From Streptomyces canus (GTDB lineage: Bacteria; Actinomycetota; Actinomycetes; Streptomycetales; Streptomycetaceae), in contig NZ_JAUSYQ010000002.1 in the NCBI RefSeq assembly GCF_030816965.1, positions 4,001,001 through 4,065,000 of the forward strand: 64,000 nucleotides of DNA, read 5' to 3'. The position numbers were made by a program, and so were the translations under genes. This document shows positions 34,166 through 41,910 of the stretch, piece by piece (position 1 is the first letter of the stretch; every line of letters starts with the position of its first letter). The notes beneath the pieces are model-generated. The model was not told the origin of the DNA. It saw only the letters and a list, made by a program, of their open reading frames with translations, and did no database searches.

Positions 34166-36424
34166 GTGCCCAGGTTGAGTGTCATCGTCCCCGCGTACGA
34201 GGTTCAGGCATACCTGCCCGCATGCCTGGAATCGGTGCTGTCACAGTCGTACGAAGATCTGGAACTGCTCGTGGTCGACGACCGCTCGCCGGACGCGTGC
34301 GGCGAGATCGCCGACGAGTTCGCGGCCCGCGATCCACGTGTCCGGACGGTCCACCTGGCGCGGAACAAGGGGCTCGGTCCCGCCCGCAACGCGGGGATCT
34401 CGGAGGCCACAGGCGACTACCTGGTCTTCCTGGACGGCGACGACACGCTCACCCCGCACGCGCTGCGGGCGATCGCCGACCGGCTGAAGGAGACCGGCGA
34501 ACCGGACGTCCTGCTCTACGACCACGCCCTCGCCCCCTGGTCGGGCGAGACCGTCCGCAACGCTTTCAGCGGGCAGCTCACCGAGCAGGGCCCGGCCCCC
34601 TTCCTCCTGGAGGACCGCCCGGGGCTGCTGTGGGCGCAGACGGTGGCCTGGAACAAGGCGTACCGCAGGGAGTTCGTCGAAAGCGGGGGCTTCGCCTTCC
34701 CGTCCGGCCACCACGCGGACACCCCCTGGACCTACCCGGTCCTGATGACCGCCGAGTCGATCGCCACCCTGGACCGGGTCTGCGTCCACCACCGACAGCG
34801 CCGACGGAGCCGGGCCCTCGGCACGGCCGGCCACTTCGACATCTTCGACCAGTACGACAGGGTCTTCGCCCACGTCGGCTCGCGCCCCGAACTCGCGCGG
34901 TGGCGGCCGGTGTTGTTCCGCCGCATGGTGGACGACCTCTGGGCGGTGTTCGCCGGGCGGGACCGTCTCCCGCGCGGCAGCCGCGCCGAGTTCCTGCGGC
35001 GGGCCCGCGACCACTACCGCGCCCACCGCACCCCGGGCCACCCGGTCCCGGTGCGCTCCTGGCCGCGCCACAAGGTGATCCACCTGGGCCTGTACCGCAC
35101 CTACCGGGTCGTGGAACTGGCCCAGCGGCTCAGGCAGCGGGCCACCAGGCCGGTCCGCCGCCTCACCAGGGCGCTGCACGCGGCGGCCCTCCGGCTCCAC
35201 TACCGCGTCCAGCTGCGCCTCCCCCTGCGCGAGGACCGGGCCGTCTTCGCCGCGTACGGGGGTCGCGGCCACGGCTGCAACCCGGGCGCGCTGGAGGAGG
35301 CGTTCCGCGCCTTCGCCCCGCACATCCGCACCGCGTGGATCGCCCGTCCCGAGCACCACCACACGATCCCGACCGCGACTCTCAGGCTGCGCCCCGGCAC
35401 GGCCGCCTACTGGACGGCGCTCGCCCGCTCCAAGTACCTGGTGAACAACACCGACTTCGACCGCCGTCTGGTCAAACGCCCCGGCCAGGTCCTCGTCCAG
35501 ACCCACCACGGCACTCCCCTCAAGCACATGGGCCTGGACCTCCAGGAACGCCCGGCGGCGGCAGGTCACTTGGACTTCGACGAGATGCTGAGCGGCGTCG
35601 ACCAGTGGGACTACCTTGTGTCCCCCAACCGCCACGCCACCCTGACCTGGGAACGCGTCTACCCCGGCGGCTACACCATGCTTCCCTACGGCTATCCCCG
35701 CAACGACGTGTTCCAGCGGGCGACTTCGGAGGACGTACGAAGGCTGCGCGAGTCCCTCGGCATTCCGGCGGGGTCGGTCGCGATCCTGTACGCGCCGACC
35801 CACCGCGACTACCGCCGCACCCAGCGCGCCACTCTCGACCTGGACCGCCTCCTGCTCCGTCTGGGCCCCCGCTTCGTCGTGCTGGCCCGCGCCCACCACC
35901 GCCACGGCGGCCCGCTCGTCTCCCCCGCGACCGGCCGGGTCATCGACGTCAGCGACCACCCGAGCGTCGAGTCCCTGTGTCTGGCCTCGGACGCCCTGGT
36001 CACCGACTACTCGTCCCTGATGTTCGACTACGCCAACCTGGACCGCCCGATCGTGATCCACGCCGACGACCGGGAGGCGTACGAGGCGGCCCGTGGCACC
36101 TACTTCGACCTGCGGACCTTCGCGCCGGGCGCGGTCGCGCGCAGCGAGGACGAACTGACCGACATCTTCGCCACCGGCCACTGGCGCGGTTCCCGCTCCA
36201 CCCAGCTGCGCTCGGCGTTCCGAGCGCGCTTCTGCCCGTACGACGACGGCCGCGCCGCCGAGCGGGTCGTACGCCATGTCGTCCTGGGCGAGACCGAGTT
36301 GCCCCCGGTGATCCCGCTCGCCGAGCGCCATCCGGTGCCGTCGGCGGCGGCGGCGCTCGACCGCTTCCCGTTGGCCACCGTGCCCCTTCCCGCGACGGGC
36401 GTGCCCGTCACCGAGACCCACTAG
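34166..36424 (+). CDS. GT2 glycosyltransferase fused to CDP-glycerol:polyglycerophosphate transferase
   Basis: The 752-residue protein starts at GTG 34166 (VPRLSVIVPAYEVQAYL); frames opening further upstream run into the permease. The GT-A domain of GT2 type (about 1-230) has VVDDRSPD and FLDGDDT. The second half (about 350-720) is a TagF-like GT-B transferase with VNNTDFD, QTHHGTPLKHMGLDL, LPYGYPRNDVF, ILYAPTHRDY and a DYSSLMFDYANLDRPI substrate-binding motif. Such fusions build teichoic-acid-like glycerol-phosphate polymers on the cytoplasmic membrane face. No transmembrane segment is seen. The exporter at 41.9-43.7 kb could move the product, but this is inference. Confidence 0.88.
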   Translation: MPRLSVIVPAYEVQAYLPACLESVLSQSYEDLELLVVDDRSPDACGEIADEFAARDPRVRTVHLARNKGLGPARNAGISEATGDYLVFLDGDDTLTPHALRAIADRLKETGEPDVLLYDHALAPWSGETVRNAFSGQLTEQGPAPFLLEDRPGLLWAQTVAWNKAYRREFVESGGFAFPSGHHADTPWTYPVLMTAESIATLDRVCVHHRQRRRSRALGTAGHFDIFDQYDRVFAHVGSRPELARWRPVLFRRMVDDLWAVFAGRDRLPRGSRAEFLRRARDHYRAHRTPGHPVPVRSWPRHKVIHLGLYRTYRVVELAQRLRQRATRPVRRLTRALHAAALRLHYRVQLRLPLREDRAVFAAYGGRGHGCNPGALEEAFRAFAPHIRTAWIARPEHHHTIPTATLRLRPGTAAYWTALARSKYLVNNTDFDRRLVKRPGQVLVQTHHGTPLKHMGLDLQERPAAAGHLDFDEMLSGVDQWDYLVSPNRHATLTWERVYPGGYTMLPYGYPRNDVFQRATSEDVRRLRESLGIPAGSVAILYAPTHRDYRRTQRATLDLDRLLLRLGPRFVVLARAHHRHGGPLVSPATGRVIDVSDHPSVESLCLASDALVTDYSSLMFDYANLDRPIVIHADDREAYEAARGTYFDLRTFAPGAVARSEDELTDIFATGHWRGSRSTQLRSAFRARFCPYDDGRAAERVVRHVVLGETELPPVIPLAERHPVPSAAAALDRFPLATVPLPATGVPVTETH

Positions 36425-36435
36425 AAGGGGTCCCC

Positions 36436-36549
36436 ATGCCGTCCAGCCCGTCCCATCCCACACCGACCCGTCCGTCCACCTGGCGCCCGGTGGGACGACC
36501 GGGGCGTCGGCTCCGCTGCTGCGAGCCGGCGTCCGGCACGCGCTCCTGA
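36436..36549 (+). CDS. Possible 37-residue basic peptide
   Basis: A short frame begins 11 bases after the preceding stop with a good ribosome site (AAGGGG, 5 bases before ATG). It encodes MPSSPSHPTPTRPSTWRP and a basic end with CC. It may be a real leader-like peptide or the remnant of a larger gene. No family is recognised. Confidence 0.25.
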   Translation: MPSSPSHPTPTRPSTWRPVGRPGRRLRCCEPASGTRS

Positions 36550-36558
36550 GCGCCCGCC

Positions 36559-37539
36559 CTACCCCCGGGCCGCCTCCGGATGCCGCCGTACCCATCCCTC
36601 CCAGGCCGACGTGATCATGTCCTGGACGTCGTGTTTGGCCTTCCAGCCGAGTTCTGTGGCTGCCAGGTCGGCCGAGGCGACGACTCGGGCCGGGTCTCCG
36701 GGGCGGCGGGGAACGACCGTCGGGGGGCGGTCGTAGCCGGTGAGGGCGTTGATGTGATCGATCATCTCGCGGACGGAGACACCCTCGCCGCGGCCGATGT
36801 TGACGGTGAGATCGCGGCCGGGAGAGGACTGCAGGGCCCGGGCGGCGGCCACATGGGCCTCGGCCAGGTCGGCGACGTGGATGTAGTCGCGGACGCAGGT
36901 GCCGTCGGCGGTGTCGTAGTCGTCGCCGAAGATGCGCGGGGCCGCGTTGGCCGTGAGCTTCTCGAAGACCATCGGGACGATGTTGAAGACGCCCGTGTCG
37001 GCCAGCTCGGGGCTCGCCGCTCCCGCCACGTTGAAGTAGCGGAGGCAGGCCGTGGAGAGGCCTGTCGCGCGGCCGGTCGCGCGGACCAGCCACTCACCGG
37101 CCAGCTTGGTCTCGCCGTACGGGGACATCGGCGCGCACGGGGTCTCCTCCGTCACCAGCGGGACGTCCGGCATGCCGTACACCGCCGCGGAGGACGAGAA
37201 GACGAAGGAGGGGACCCCGGCCGCCGTCGCCGCTTCCAGGAGGACGCGCAGGCCCTCGACGTTCTCCCGGTAGTAGTGCAGCGGCAGTTCCACCGACTCG
37301 CCGACCTGCTTCTTCGCCGCGAGATGGACCACGCCGGTGACCTCGTGGTCCGCCAGGGTGTGCGCGACGCGCTCGGCATCCAGCGTGGAACCCACCACCA
37401 GCGGCACGTCGTCCGGCACGCGCTCGGCGACGCCGGTGGACAGGTCGTCGTACACGACCGCCTGCTCGCCCGCCTCGGTCATCGCCCTCACGACGTGCGC
37501 CCCGATGTAGCCGGCGCCGCCGGTGATCAGCCAGGTCAT
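36559..37539 (-). CDS. galE: UDP-glucose 4-epimerase
   Basis: This is a 326-residue short-chain dehydrogenase-type epimerase starting at ATG 37539 (MTWLITGGAGYIGAHV). The NAD-binding Rossmann motif GGAGYIG is at 7-13, the catalytic Ser lies in FSSSAAVYG, and the YxxxK pair in PYGETKLAGE. The C-terminal half holds the substrate-binding DYIHVADLAEAH. It interconverts UDP-glucose and UDP-galactose (or N-acetyl forms) and feeds cell-envelope glycans. It is convergent with the TagF-like gene, which supports a wall-polymer role; galactose catabolic genes are absent nearby. Confidence 0.92.
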   Translation of the reverse strand: MTWLITGGAGYIGAHVVRAMTEAGEQAVVYDDLSTGVAERVPDDVPLVVGSTLDAERVAHTLADHEVTGVVHLAAKKQVGESVELPLHYYRENVEGLRVLLEAATAAGVPSFVFSSSAAVYGMPDVPLVTEETPCAPMSPYGETKLAGEWLVRATGRATGLSTACLRYFNVAGAASPELADTGVFNIVPMVFEKLTANAAPRIFGDDYDTADGTCVRDYIHVADLAEAHVAAARALQSSPGRDLTVNIGRGEGVSVREMIDHINALTGYDRPPTVVPRRPGDPARVVASADLAATELGWKAKHDVQDMITSAWEGWVRRHPEAARG

Positions 37540-37637
37540 GTACGGCCGTCCCCTCTTCGGTTGACCCTGTCCGTCCATCAGTGAAACAGGCGGTCGGGTG
37601 CGGTGCGGGAACCGATTTTCGGTCAGTGCCTGTCCGG

Positions 37638-38126
37638 TCAGTTCTCGTCGGGCAGCTCGGCGTGCACCGCCGCGTCCAGCGCCGCGGTGAGCTGGTCCAG
37701 GCGGGCCCGCAGGTCGCGGATCTCGTCCACGTCGAAGCTGGTCGCCGAGACGATCCGCCGCGGCACCTGCACCGCGCGCTCGCGCAGGGCGACGCCCTGC
37801 TCGGTGAGCCGCACCTCCACCGAGCGCTCGTCGCGGGCACTGCGCTCGCGCCGGACCAGGCCTGCCGCCTCCAGTCGCTTGAGGAGCGGGGACAGGGTGC
37901 CCGAGTCGAGCCGCAGGTGCTCGCCGAGCTTCTTGACGGGCAGGTCGCCGTGCTCCCACAGCACCAGCATCACCAGGTACTGCGGGTAGGTGATCCCCAG
38001 GTCCTTGAGGATCACGCGGTAGACGCTGCCGAAGGCACGGGAGGCCGCGTTCAGGGAGAAACAGATCTGCTGGTCCAGGCGGAGCCAGTCGGTGGTGGCC
38101 GGAGCAGCGGTCGGGGACGTGTCCAT
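37638..38126 (-). CDS. ohrR: OhrR: MarR-family organic-hydroperoxide sensor
   Basis: This 162-residue winged-helix repressor is taken from ATG 38126 (MDTSPTAAPATTDW). The longer start at 38153 lies inside the operator and is unlikely. The reactive Cys near the N-terminus, in QICFSLNAASRAF, is the OhrR sensing residue. Oxidation by organic peroxides releases DNA. The recognition region includes LRLDSGTLSPLLKRLEAAGLVRRERS and the wing DERSVEVRLTEQG. It is divergent from ohrA with a palindromic operator between them. Confidence 0.93.
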   Translation of the reverse strand: MDTSPTAAPATTDWLRLDQQICFSLNAASRAFGSVYRVILKDLGITYPQYLVMLVLWEHGDLPVKKLGEHLRLDSGTLSPLLKRLEAAGLVRRERSARDERSVEVRLTEQGVALRERAVQVPRRIVSATSFDVDEIRDLRARLDQLTAALDAAVHAELPDEN

Positions 38127-38151
38127 GCGTCCAGGATAGCTCTTGTGAGCC

Positions 38152-38178
38152 ATTTAGTTGTACACAACTAAATTGTGT
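38152..38178. promoter_or_regulatory. OhrR operator, overlapping inverted repeats
   Basis: The arms ATTTAGTTGT (38152-38161) and ACAACTAAAT (38164-38173) are perfect reverse complements around AC. A second dyad, ACACAA-N5-TTGTGT (38162-38178), overlaps it. The A/T-rich block stands out from the GC-rich surroundings and lies between ohrR and ohrA. Confidence 0.85.
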
Positions 38179-38251
38179 GCTCTACTTGCAGCCGTGAGGC
38201 GGCGCGGAAGAGCCGCCTCACGGACGAGAAATTCGAGAGGGATGGTCTTTC

Positions 38252-38665
38252 ATGGACGCGCTCTACACCGCTGTCGCCACCGCCACCCACGGCCGGGACG
38301 GCCGGGCCTACACGAACGACGGCAAGATCGACGTCGCGCTGGCCCCGCCGGTGGAGCTGGGCGGCAACGGACAGGGCACCAACCCGGAGCAGCTGTTCGC
38401 CGCTGGTTACGCCGCCTGTTTCGGCAGCGCCCTCGGTCTCGTCGGCCGCCAGGCCAAGGTGGACGTCAGTGACGCTGCCGTCACCGCCGAGGTCGGCATA
38501 GGCAAGCAGGGCGAGGGCTTCGGCCTCAAGGTCGCCCTCCGCGTCGAGCTGCCCGACTCCGTGGACGCGGAGACCGGCCGCAAGCTCGTCGAGCAGGCCC
38601 ACCAGGTCTGCCCCTACTCCAACGCCACCCGCGGCAACATCGAGGTCGAGCTCGTCATCGAGTAG
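38252..38665 (+). CDS. ohrA: Organic hydroperoxide resistance protein Ohr
   Basis: This 137-residue thiol peroxidase of the OsmC/Ohr family reduces organic hydroperoxides with lipoyl-dependent recycling. The two catalytic Cys are in GYAACFGSAL (about residue 55) and HQVCPYSNATRGN (about 119). The Arg and Glu of the active site fit the conserved DGRAYTNDGKIDVALAPP and TNPEQLFAAGYAACF context. It has a ribosome site GAGAGG 8-10 bases before the ATG. It is controlled by the adjacent OhrR. Confidence 0.95.
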   Translation: MDALYTAVATATHGRDGRAYTNDGKIDVALAPPVELGGNGQGTNPEQLFAAGYAACFGSALGLVGRQAKVDVSDAAVTAEVGIGKQGEGFGLKVALRVELPDSVDAETGRKLVEQAHQVCPYSNATRGNIEVELVIE

Positions 38666-38814
38666 ATCCGGAAACCCGACCTCCGGGCCGGCGGCACCGA
38701 CCGTAGCGGCCGGGCGCCGCACCGGCGGTCGCATGAGGGCTCGCCTGCGCGGGCGGCCGACGGCTCAGGTCCGGCCCGCGCGGAAGGGCGTTGCAGGCCG
38801 CGGCAGACACGCGC

Positions 38815-38832
38815 GGGGGGGGGGGGGGGGGG
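38815..38832 (+). repeat. Homopolymer: 18 consecutive G
   Basis: Uninterrupted G18. It could form G-quadruplex structure, or its length could reflect assembly error. Confidence 0.9.
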
Positions 38833-38875
38833 CCGTAACTGCTCGGGGTTGGCCCTCGAGTGGTGGCTCGGCGCC

Positions 38876-38947
38876 GGCTGCGGCTGCGGCTGCGGCTGCG
38901 GCTGCGGCTGCGGCTGCGGCTGCGGCTGCGGCTGCGGCTGCGGCTGC
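38876..38947 (+). repeat. Twelve perfect GGCTGC units
   Basis: A 72-base hexanucleotide array that ends immediately upstream of the sigma-factor fragment. In that frame it would read as alternating Cys-Gly, which is not a plausible protein. Confidence 0.95.
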
Positions 38948-38948
38948 C

Positions 38949-39166
38949 GGGGATCGCGGATGCTCCCCGTGAAGGCGAACGGCACGCCCGCGTTCGCCCA
39001 GTACCGACCGGCCGAGGACGGCAATGGCTGGACCCCGTGGGGCATCACGCTACTGGAGATCACCGACGGCCGGATCAGCACCATGACCAACCACATAGAC
39101 ACCAAGCGGCTGTTCCCGCTATGGGGGCTGCCCATGCGACTCACCGCCGACGCCGCGAGGATCTGA
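38949..39166 (+). pseudogene. C-terminal fragment of an ECF sigma factor (SnoaL-like domain)
   Basis: About 70 codons are intact: RMLPVKANGTPAFAQYR, then WGITLLEITDGRISTMTNHIDTKRLFPLWGLP. This matches the SnoaL-like C-terminal extension of ECF sigma-70 factors (the 'RANGQPAF' and 'LFPLFGLP' type). The sigma-2 and sigma-4 domains are missing. The fragment is preceded directly by the hexanucleotide array, so the 5' part was lost. Confidence 0.7.
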
Positions 39167-39444
39167 CGGCTCGCCGGACTCGCCTCCATACACCTCGTCC
39201 AGGCCGGTCAGCACCAGCAGCTGCAGCCGAGGCCCGACACCGCGCAGCACCAGGTCCGACCGGTGCGCCGCGCGGCCGGCCGTAGCTGGGCGAGGTGATC
39301 GAGGTCGGCCGCCGTGGCCCGCTCGACAGCGCAGACGTCGCAGACGACGACCGCCGCGTCCGGATGGGTCGTCAGAAACGCGGCCGGCTGCTCACAGAGG
39401 CACGGCCCAGCCGCGGGAGGGAGCGGGCAGCAGGTGATCGCCAC
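39119..39444 (-). pseudogene. Frameshifted STAS-domain protein remnant
   Basis: In one frame the sequence reads FLTTHPDAAVVVCDV, then ATAADLDHLAQLRPAARRTGR. After a single-base frame change near 39250 it continues DLVLRGVGPRLQLLVLTGLD. Together these make the second half of a STAS (anti-sigma antagonist-like) domain. The N-terminal third is not visible in frame. The 3' end overlaps the sigma remnant on the other strand. Confidence 0.65.
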
Positions 39445-39615
39445 GGTATCCGTACCGGCTCAGACCGCCGACCGGTCGGGGACTCATCGGTTGCACGACC
39501 GCATGCTGCGCAGCCCGCCGAAAGTTTTTTGAAAATCTTCGTCCGATGGCGATGAGTTCCGTCGGGGTGCCCCGTCTGACCCGGTGAAGCAGCCACGAGT
39601 CCGGAGGAACCTTAG

Positions 39616-40188
39616 ATGCGTACCCTGATCAGCACTGCCTTCATCTCGCTCGACGGCGTTGTGGAGGCCCCGGGCGGCGAGCCCGGTTACCGGAACTCCG
39701 GGTGGACCTTCAAGGAGGTTGAGTTCCTGCCCGAGGCGTTCGACATCAAGGGCCGGGAGCAGAAGGAAGCCACCGCGATGTTGATGGGCCGTACCAGCTA
39801 CGAGGCGTTCAGCCCGGTGTGGCCTGGCATGGAGGATTTCGCCGACTACAAGGTGATGCCGAAGTACGTTGTTTCCACCACGCTCACCGAGGACGACCTG
39901 GTGTCGAATTGGGGCGAGACGACGATCCTGCGCTCGCTCGACGAGGTCGCCGCGCTGAAGGAGACCGAGGGCGGCCCGATCATCGTGCACGGCAGCGCCG
40001 CCCTGAACCAGAGCCTTTCGGACGCCGGCCTGATCGACCGCTACCACCTGCTCGTCTTCCCGCTCCTGCTCGGTGCGGGAAAGCGTCTGTTCAGCGCCAC
40101 GGACAAGGACACCCAGAAGCTGAAACTGGTCGAGCATGAGGCGTACGCCAACGGCCTGCAAAAGAACGTCTTCGATGTCGTCCGCTGA
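39616..40188 (+). CDS. RibD C-terminal/dihydrofolate-reductase-like reductase
   Basis: This intact 190-residue protein has the start MRTLISTAFISLDGVVEAPG, the central AMLMGRTSYEAFSPVWP and the C-terminal VHGSAALNQSLSDAGLIDRYHLLVFPLLLGAGKRLF. These are the hallmarks of the RibD-C/DHFR-like family that binds NADPH. The exact reaction of these stand-alone members is generally unknown. It is the only intact gene between the decayed genes of this patch. A GGAGGAACC ribosome site precedes the ATG. Confidence 0.9.
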   Translation: MRTLISTAFISLDGVVEAPGGEPGYRNSGWTFKEVEFLPEAFDIKGREQKEATAMLMGRTSYEAFSPVWPGMEDFADYKVMPKYVVSTTLTEDDLVSNWGETTILRSLDEVAALKETEGGPIIVHGSAALNQSLSDAGLIDRYHLLVFPLLLGAGKRLFSATDKDTQKLKLVEHEAYANGLQKNVFDVVR

Positions 40189-40214
40189 CAAGGCTCCCGA
40201 ACCCGCCCACCCCG

Positions 40215-40362
40215 ACCTCGTCGCCGGACGGCGCTTGGCCCGCGCCAGGCCCAAAGCCTTCTTGTCCAGGCGGAAGAACTGTTCCAGCTCCCCGGGCAAC
40301 GGTTCCGTGGCGAACCGGCCGTAGCGGGCCTCTTGCTCAGCAGACAGGTACTCAACAGGCAT
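40215..40362 (-). pseudogene. N-terminal fragment of a Tn3-family transposase
   Basis: From ATG 40362 the frame reads MPVEYLSAEQEARYGRFATE, then PLPGELEQFFRLDKKAL. This is the typical beginning (DUF4158 domain) of Tn3-family TnpA proteins of about 1000 residues. The similarity stops after about 49 codons, next to the RibD-type gene, so over 95% of the transposase is gone. Confidence 0.75.
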
Positions 40363-40424
40363 GCCGAGGACCGCAGAGCTTGCTGACCAGGCAAAACGGG
40401 CAAGTCACCGAACCGGAACCAAGA

Positions 40425-40462
40425 TCGCTCAACTACCGCTGATTTCCGTTCGGGTACTCCCC
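40425..40462. mobile_element. Terminal inverted repeat of the Tn3-type remnant (38 bp)
   Basis: Read on the minus strand it begins GGGGAGTACCCGAACGG, continues with AAATCAGCGGTAGTTGAGCG, and ends 62 bases before the transposase start. The GGGG end, the length and the location fit a Tn3-family end. The opposite end is not present in the window. Confidence 0.6.
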
Positions 40463-41045
40463 AAGGGCCGGGCCAACCTGCGCGGATGGCCGTTCGCGCA
40501 GAGCGCGCGGCACCGCGTCCGCCTCCGTCACGACCACCGCCGGACGCGTCATACGGTTCGGAACGTGGGCCGGCCCGTGCGCCCTCGACAAGGTCGCGCT
40601 GCTCGACGGAGGCGGCCACACGGCCACCTTCACCGCACTCACCCCATGCGCCGTACAGGCCGTCCCACGCGGCCGCTTCACGACCCTGCTCGACGACTCC
40701 GCGACCGTGCGCGCCCACGTCTTCCGGCTCCTCGCCGCCCAGGCACGCACCCAGCAGGAACGACTCACCGACACGGCCACCCTTCCCTGCGAGGCCCGCC
40801 TCGCGGCCTGGCTGCTGGACGGACTCAGCCGGGACGGAACCGACGGCCATGTCCCCCTCCCCGGCGGTCAGCGCGAACTCGCCGACCTGCTCGGAGTCAC
40901 CCGCGTCACGGTCAACCGTGCGCTGTCCCGGCTCAGGCGGGACGGACTCATCGGCCCCACGGAGAACGGCGGCGGCCGGATCCGGGTGCTCGCCCCCGAA
41001 CTCCTCGCCCTGCGCGCGGCGCCGTATACCCGCCACGGCCGCTGA
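40463..41045 (+). pseudogene. Crp/Fnr-family regulator, 5' end cut off
   Basis: The C-terminal helix-turn-helix part is intact (PLPGGQRELADLLGVTRVTVNRALSRLRRDGLI). Upstream, in the same frame, the second half of a cyclic-nucleotide-binding domain is readable (VIRFGTWAGPCALDKVALLD, then TALTPCAVQAVPRGRF). No ATG, GTG or TTG start lies between the in-frame stop near 40440 and GTG 40707, and the frame runs into the Tn3 end. A 112-residue product from GTG 40707 could still be made, but the gene as a whole appears beheaded. Confidence 0.7.
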
Positions 41046-41052
41046 GGCAGGC

Positions 41053-41679
41053 TCAGAGGGCCTTCAGCGCCTCCGTCGTCGCCCGCGCCAGTGCCGCGAG
41101 GTATCCCTTCGGCAGCTTCGGGCTGCGGATCACCACCGAGCGCCAGTACAGAGGGCCGGAGATCAGGTCGAGGGCCAGCTCGTCGTTGAAGCCCGTGCGG
41201 AGCTCGCCGCGCTGCTCCGCCGCCGTGATGATCTTGTTGGCGACGCCCTCCTGGCCCTTCTGCAACGCGTTCTGCAGGGCCTCGGCGATCTCGGGGTTGC
41301 GGGCCGCCTCGGCCTGCAGGTCCGGAATGACCTGCGAGGCCACCGGGTGGCGCAGCGCCCGGGACGTCACCTCGTACAGCATCCGCAGGTCGTCCTCGAG
41401 CGAGCCCGTGTCCGGTACCGGCAGGCCCATCACCGCGATCTCCGAGACGACGTCGAGGACCAGGTGCAGCTTGGAACGCCAGCGGCGGTAGACCGCGGTC
41501 TTGCCGACGCCCGCGCGGCGCGCGATGCCCTCGATCGACATCCGTGCGTATCCGGCGGCCGCGAGCTCCTCGAAGACGGCCGCCCGAATGGCTTCCGTCA
41601 CATCCTCACGGAGGACGGCGGCTCCTGCCGGGGCACGGCGGCGCGGACGGGTCGGCGGCGCGTCGGCGTTGGTCGTCAT
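41053..41679 (-). CDS. TetR-family regulator of the adjacent exporter
   Basis: The 208-residue protein is read from ATG 41679 (MTTNADAPPTRPRRR). The longer frame to 41790 would translate the operator repeats. The helix-turn-helix reads FEELAAAGYARMSIEGIARRAGVGKTAVYRRWRSK (about 40-75). A C-terminal TetR_C domain holds a ligand pocket. It is divergent from an ABC-2 exporter with five regularly spaced repeats in between, so it probably represses itself and the exporter. Confidence 0.92.
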   Translation of the reverse strand: MTTNADAPPTRPRRRAPAGAAVLREDVTEAIRAAVFEELAAAGYARMSIEGIARRAGVGKTAVYRRWRSKLHLVLDVVSEIAVMGLPVPDTGSLEDDLRMLYEVTSRALRHPVASQVIPDLQAEAARNPEIAEALQNALQKGQEGVANKIITAAEQRGELRTGFNDELALDLISGPLYWRSVVIRSPKLPKGYLAALARATTEALKAL

Positions 41680-41700
41680 GCGGACCAGCATAGGGCGTAG

Positions 41701-41874
41701 CGACGAAACGGTCCCGTCCCGACGCGTACCGCCACGACGAAACAGGCGCGTCCCGGCGTGGCGCGTTACGACGATACGGTTACGTTCCATCGTCTTCCGT
41801 CACGACGAAACGGTTGCGTTCCGACGCTCACTCGTCCTACGCTCACGTTGCGACGATACGGTCCCGTCCCGACG
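41701..41874. promoter_or_regulatory. Five phased operator-like repeats (34-bp period)
   Basis: Related 24-bp blocks of the form CGACGAAACGGTYNCGTYCC start at 41701, 41735, 41769, 41803 and 41851. The first four starts are exactly 34 bases apart and the last is 48 away. Each block is an imperfect palindrome (about 8 of 12 positions symmetric, ACGG opposite CCGT). They fill the gap between the TetR gene and the exporter, so TetR is the likely ligand. Confidence 0.8.
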
Positions 41875-41910
41875 TAAGAGAACGTGAAGAGTCATGTAAG
41901 GAAACGTCGG

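Larger units (their letters stand above)
38666..38948. other. Gene-free repeat-rich stretch before the sigma-factor remnant
   Basis: No gene is seen. The stretch holds an 18-base G run and twelve GGCTGC units. It marks the left edge of a decayed region. Confidence 0.6.

Noticed and set aside
36436..36549. A named small regulatory peptide after the TagF-like gene
   Set aside because: A good ribosome site exists, but there is no recognisable peptide family or conserved residue pattern, so it is listed only as a low-confidence ORF.
38849..39166. A Cys-Gly repeat protein encoded through the hexanucleotide array
   Set aside because: The Cys-Gly stretch is just the translation of GGCTGC repeats joined to a sigma-factor fragment. 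There is no ribosome site and no family with that layout.
39484..40362. A 292-codon frame opposite the RibD-type gene as a full protein
   Set aside because: Only its first 49 codons resemble a Tn3 transposase. The remainder is antisense to an intact gene.
41701..41874. Phased 34-bp repeats as a replication or plasmid iteron origin
   Set aside because: There is no Rep gene and no A/T-rich unwinding segment. The position between a TetR gene and its presumed target exporter fits operators better.
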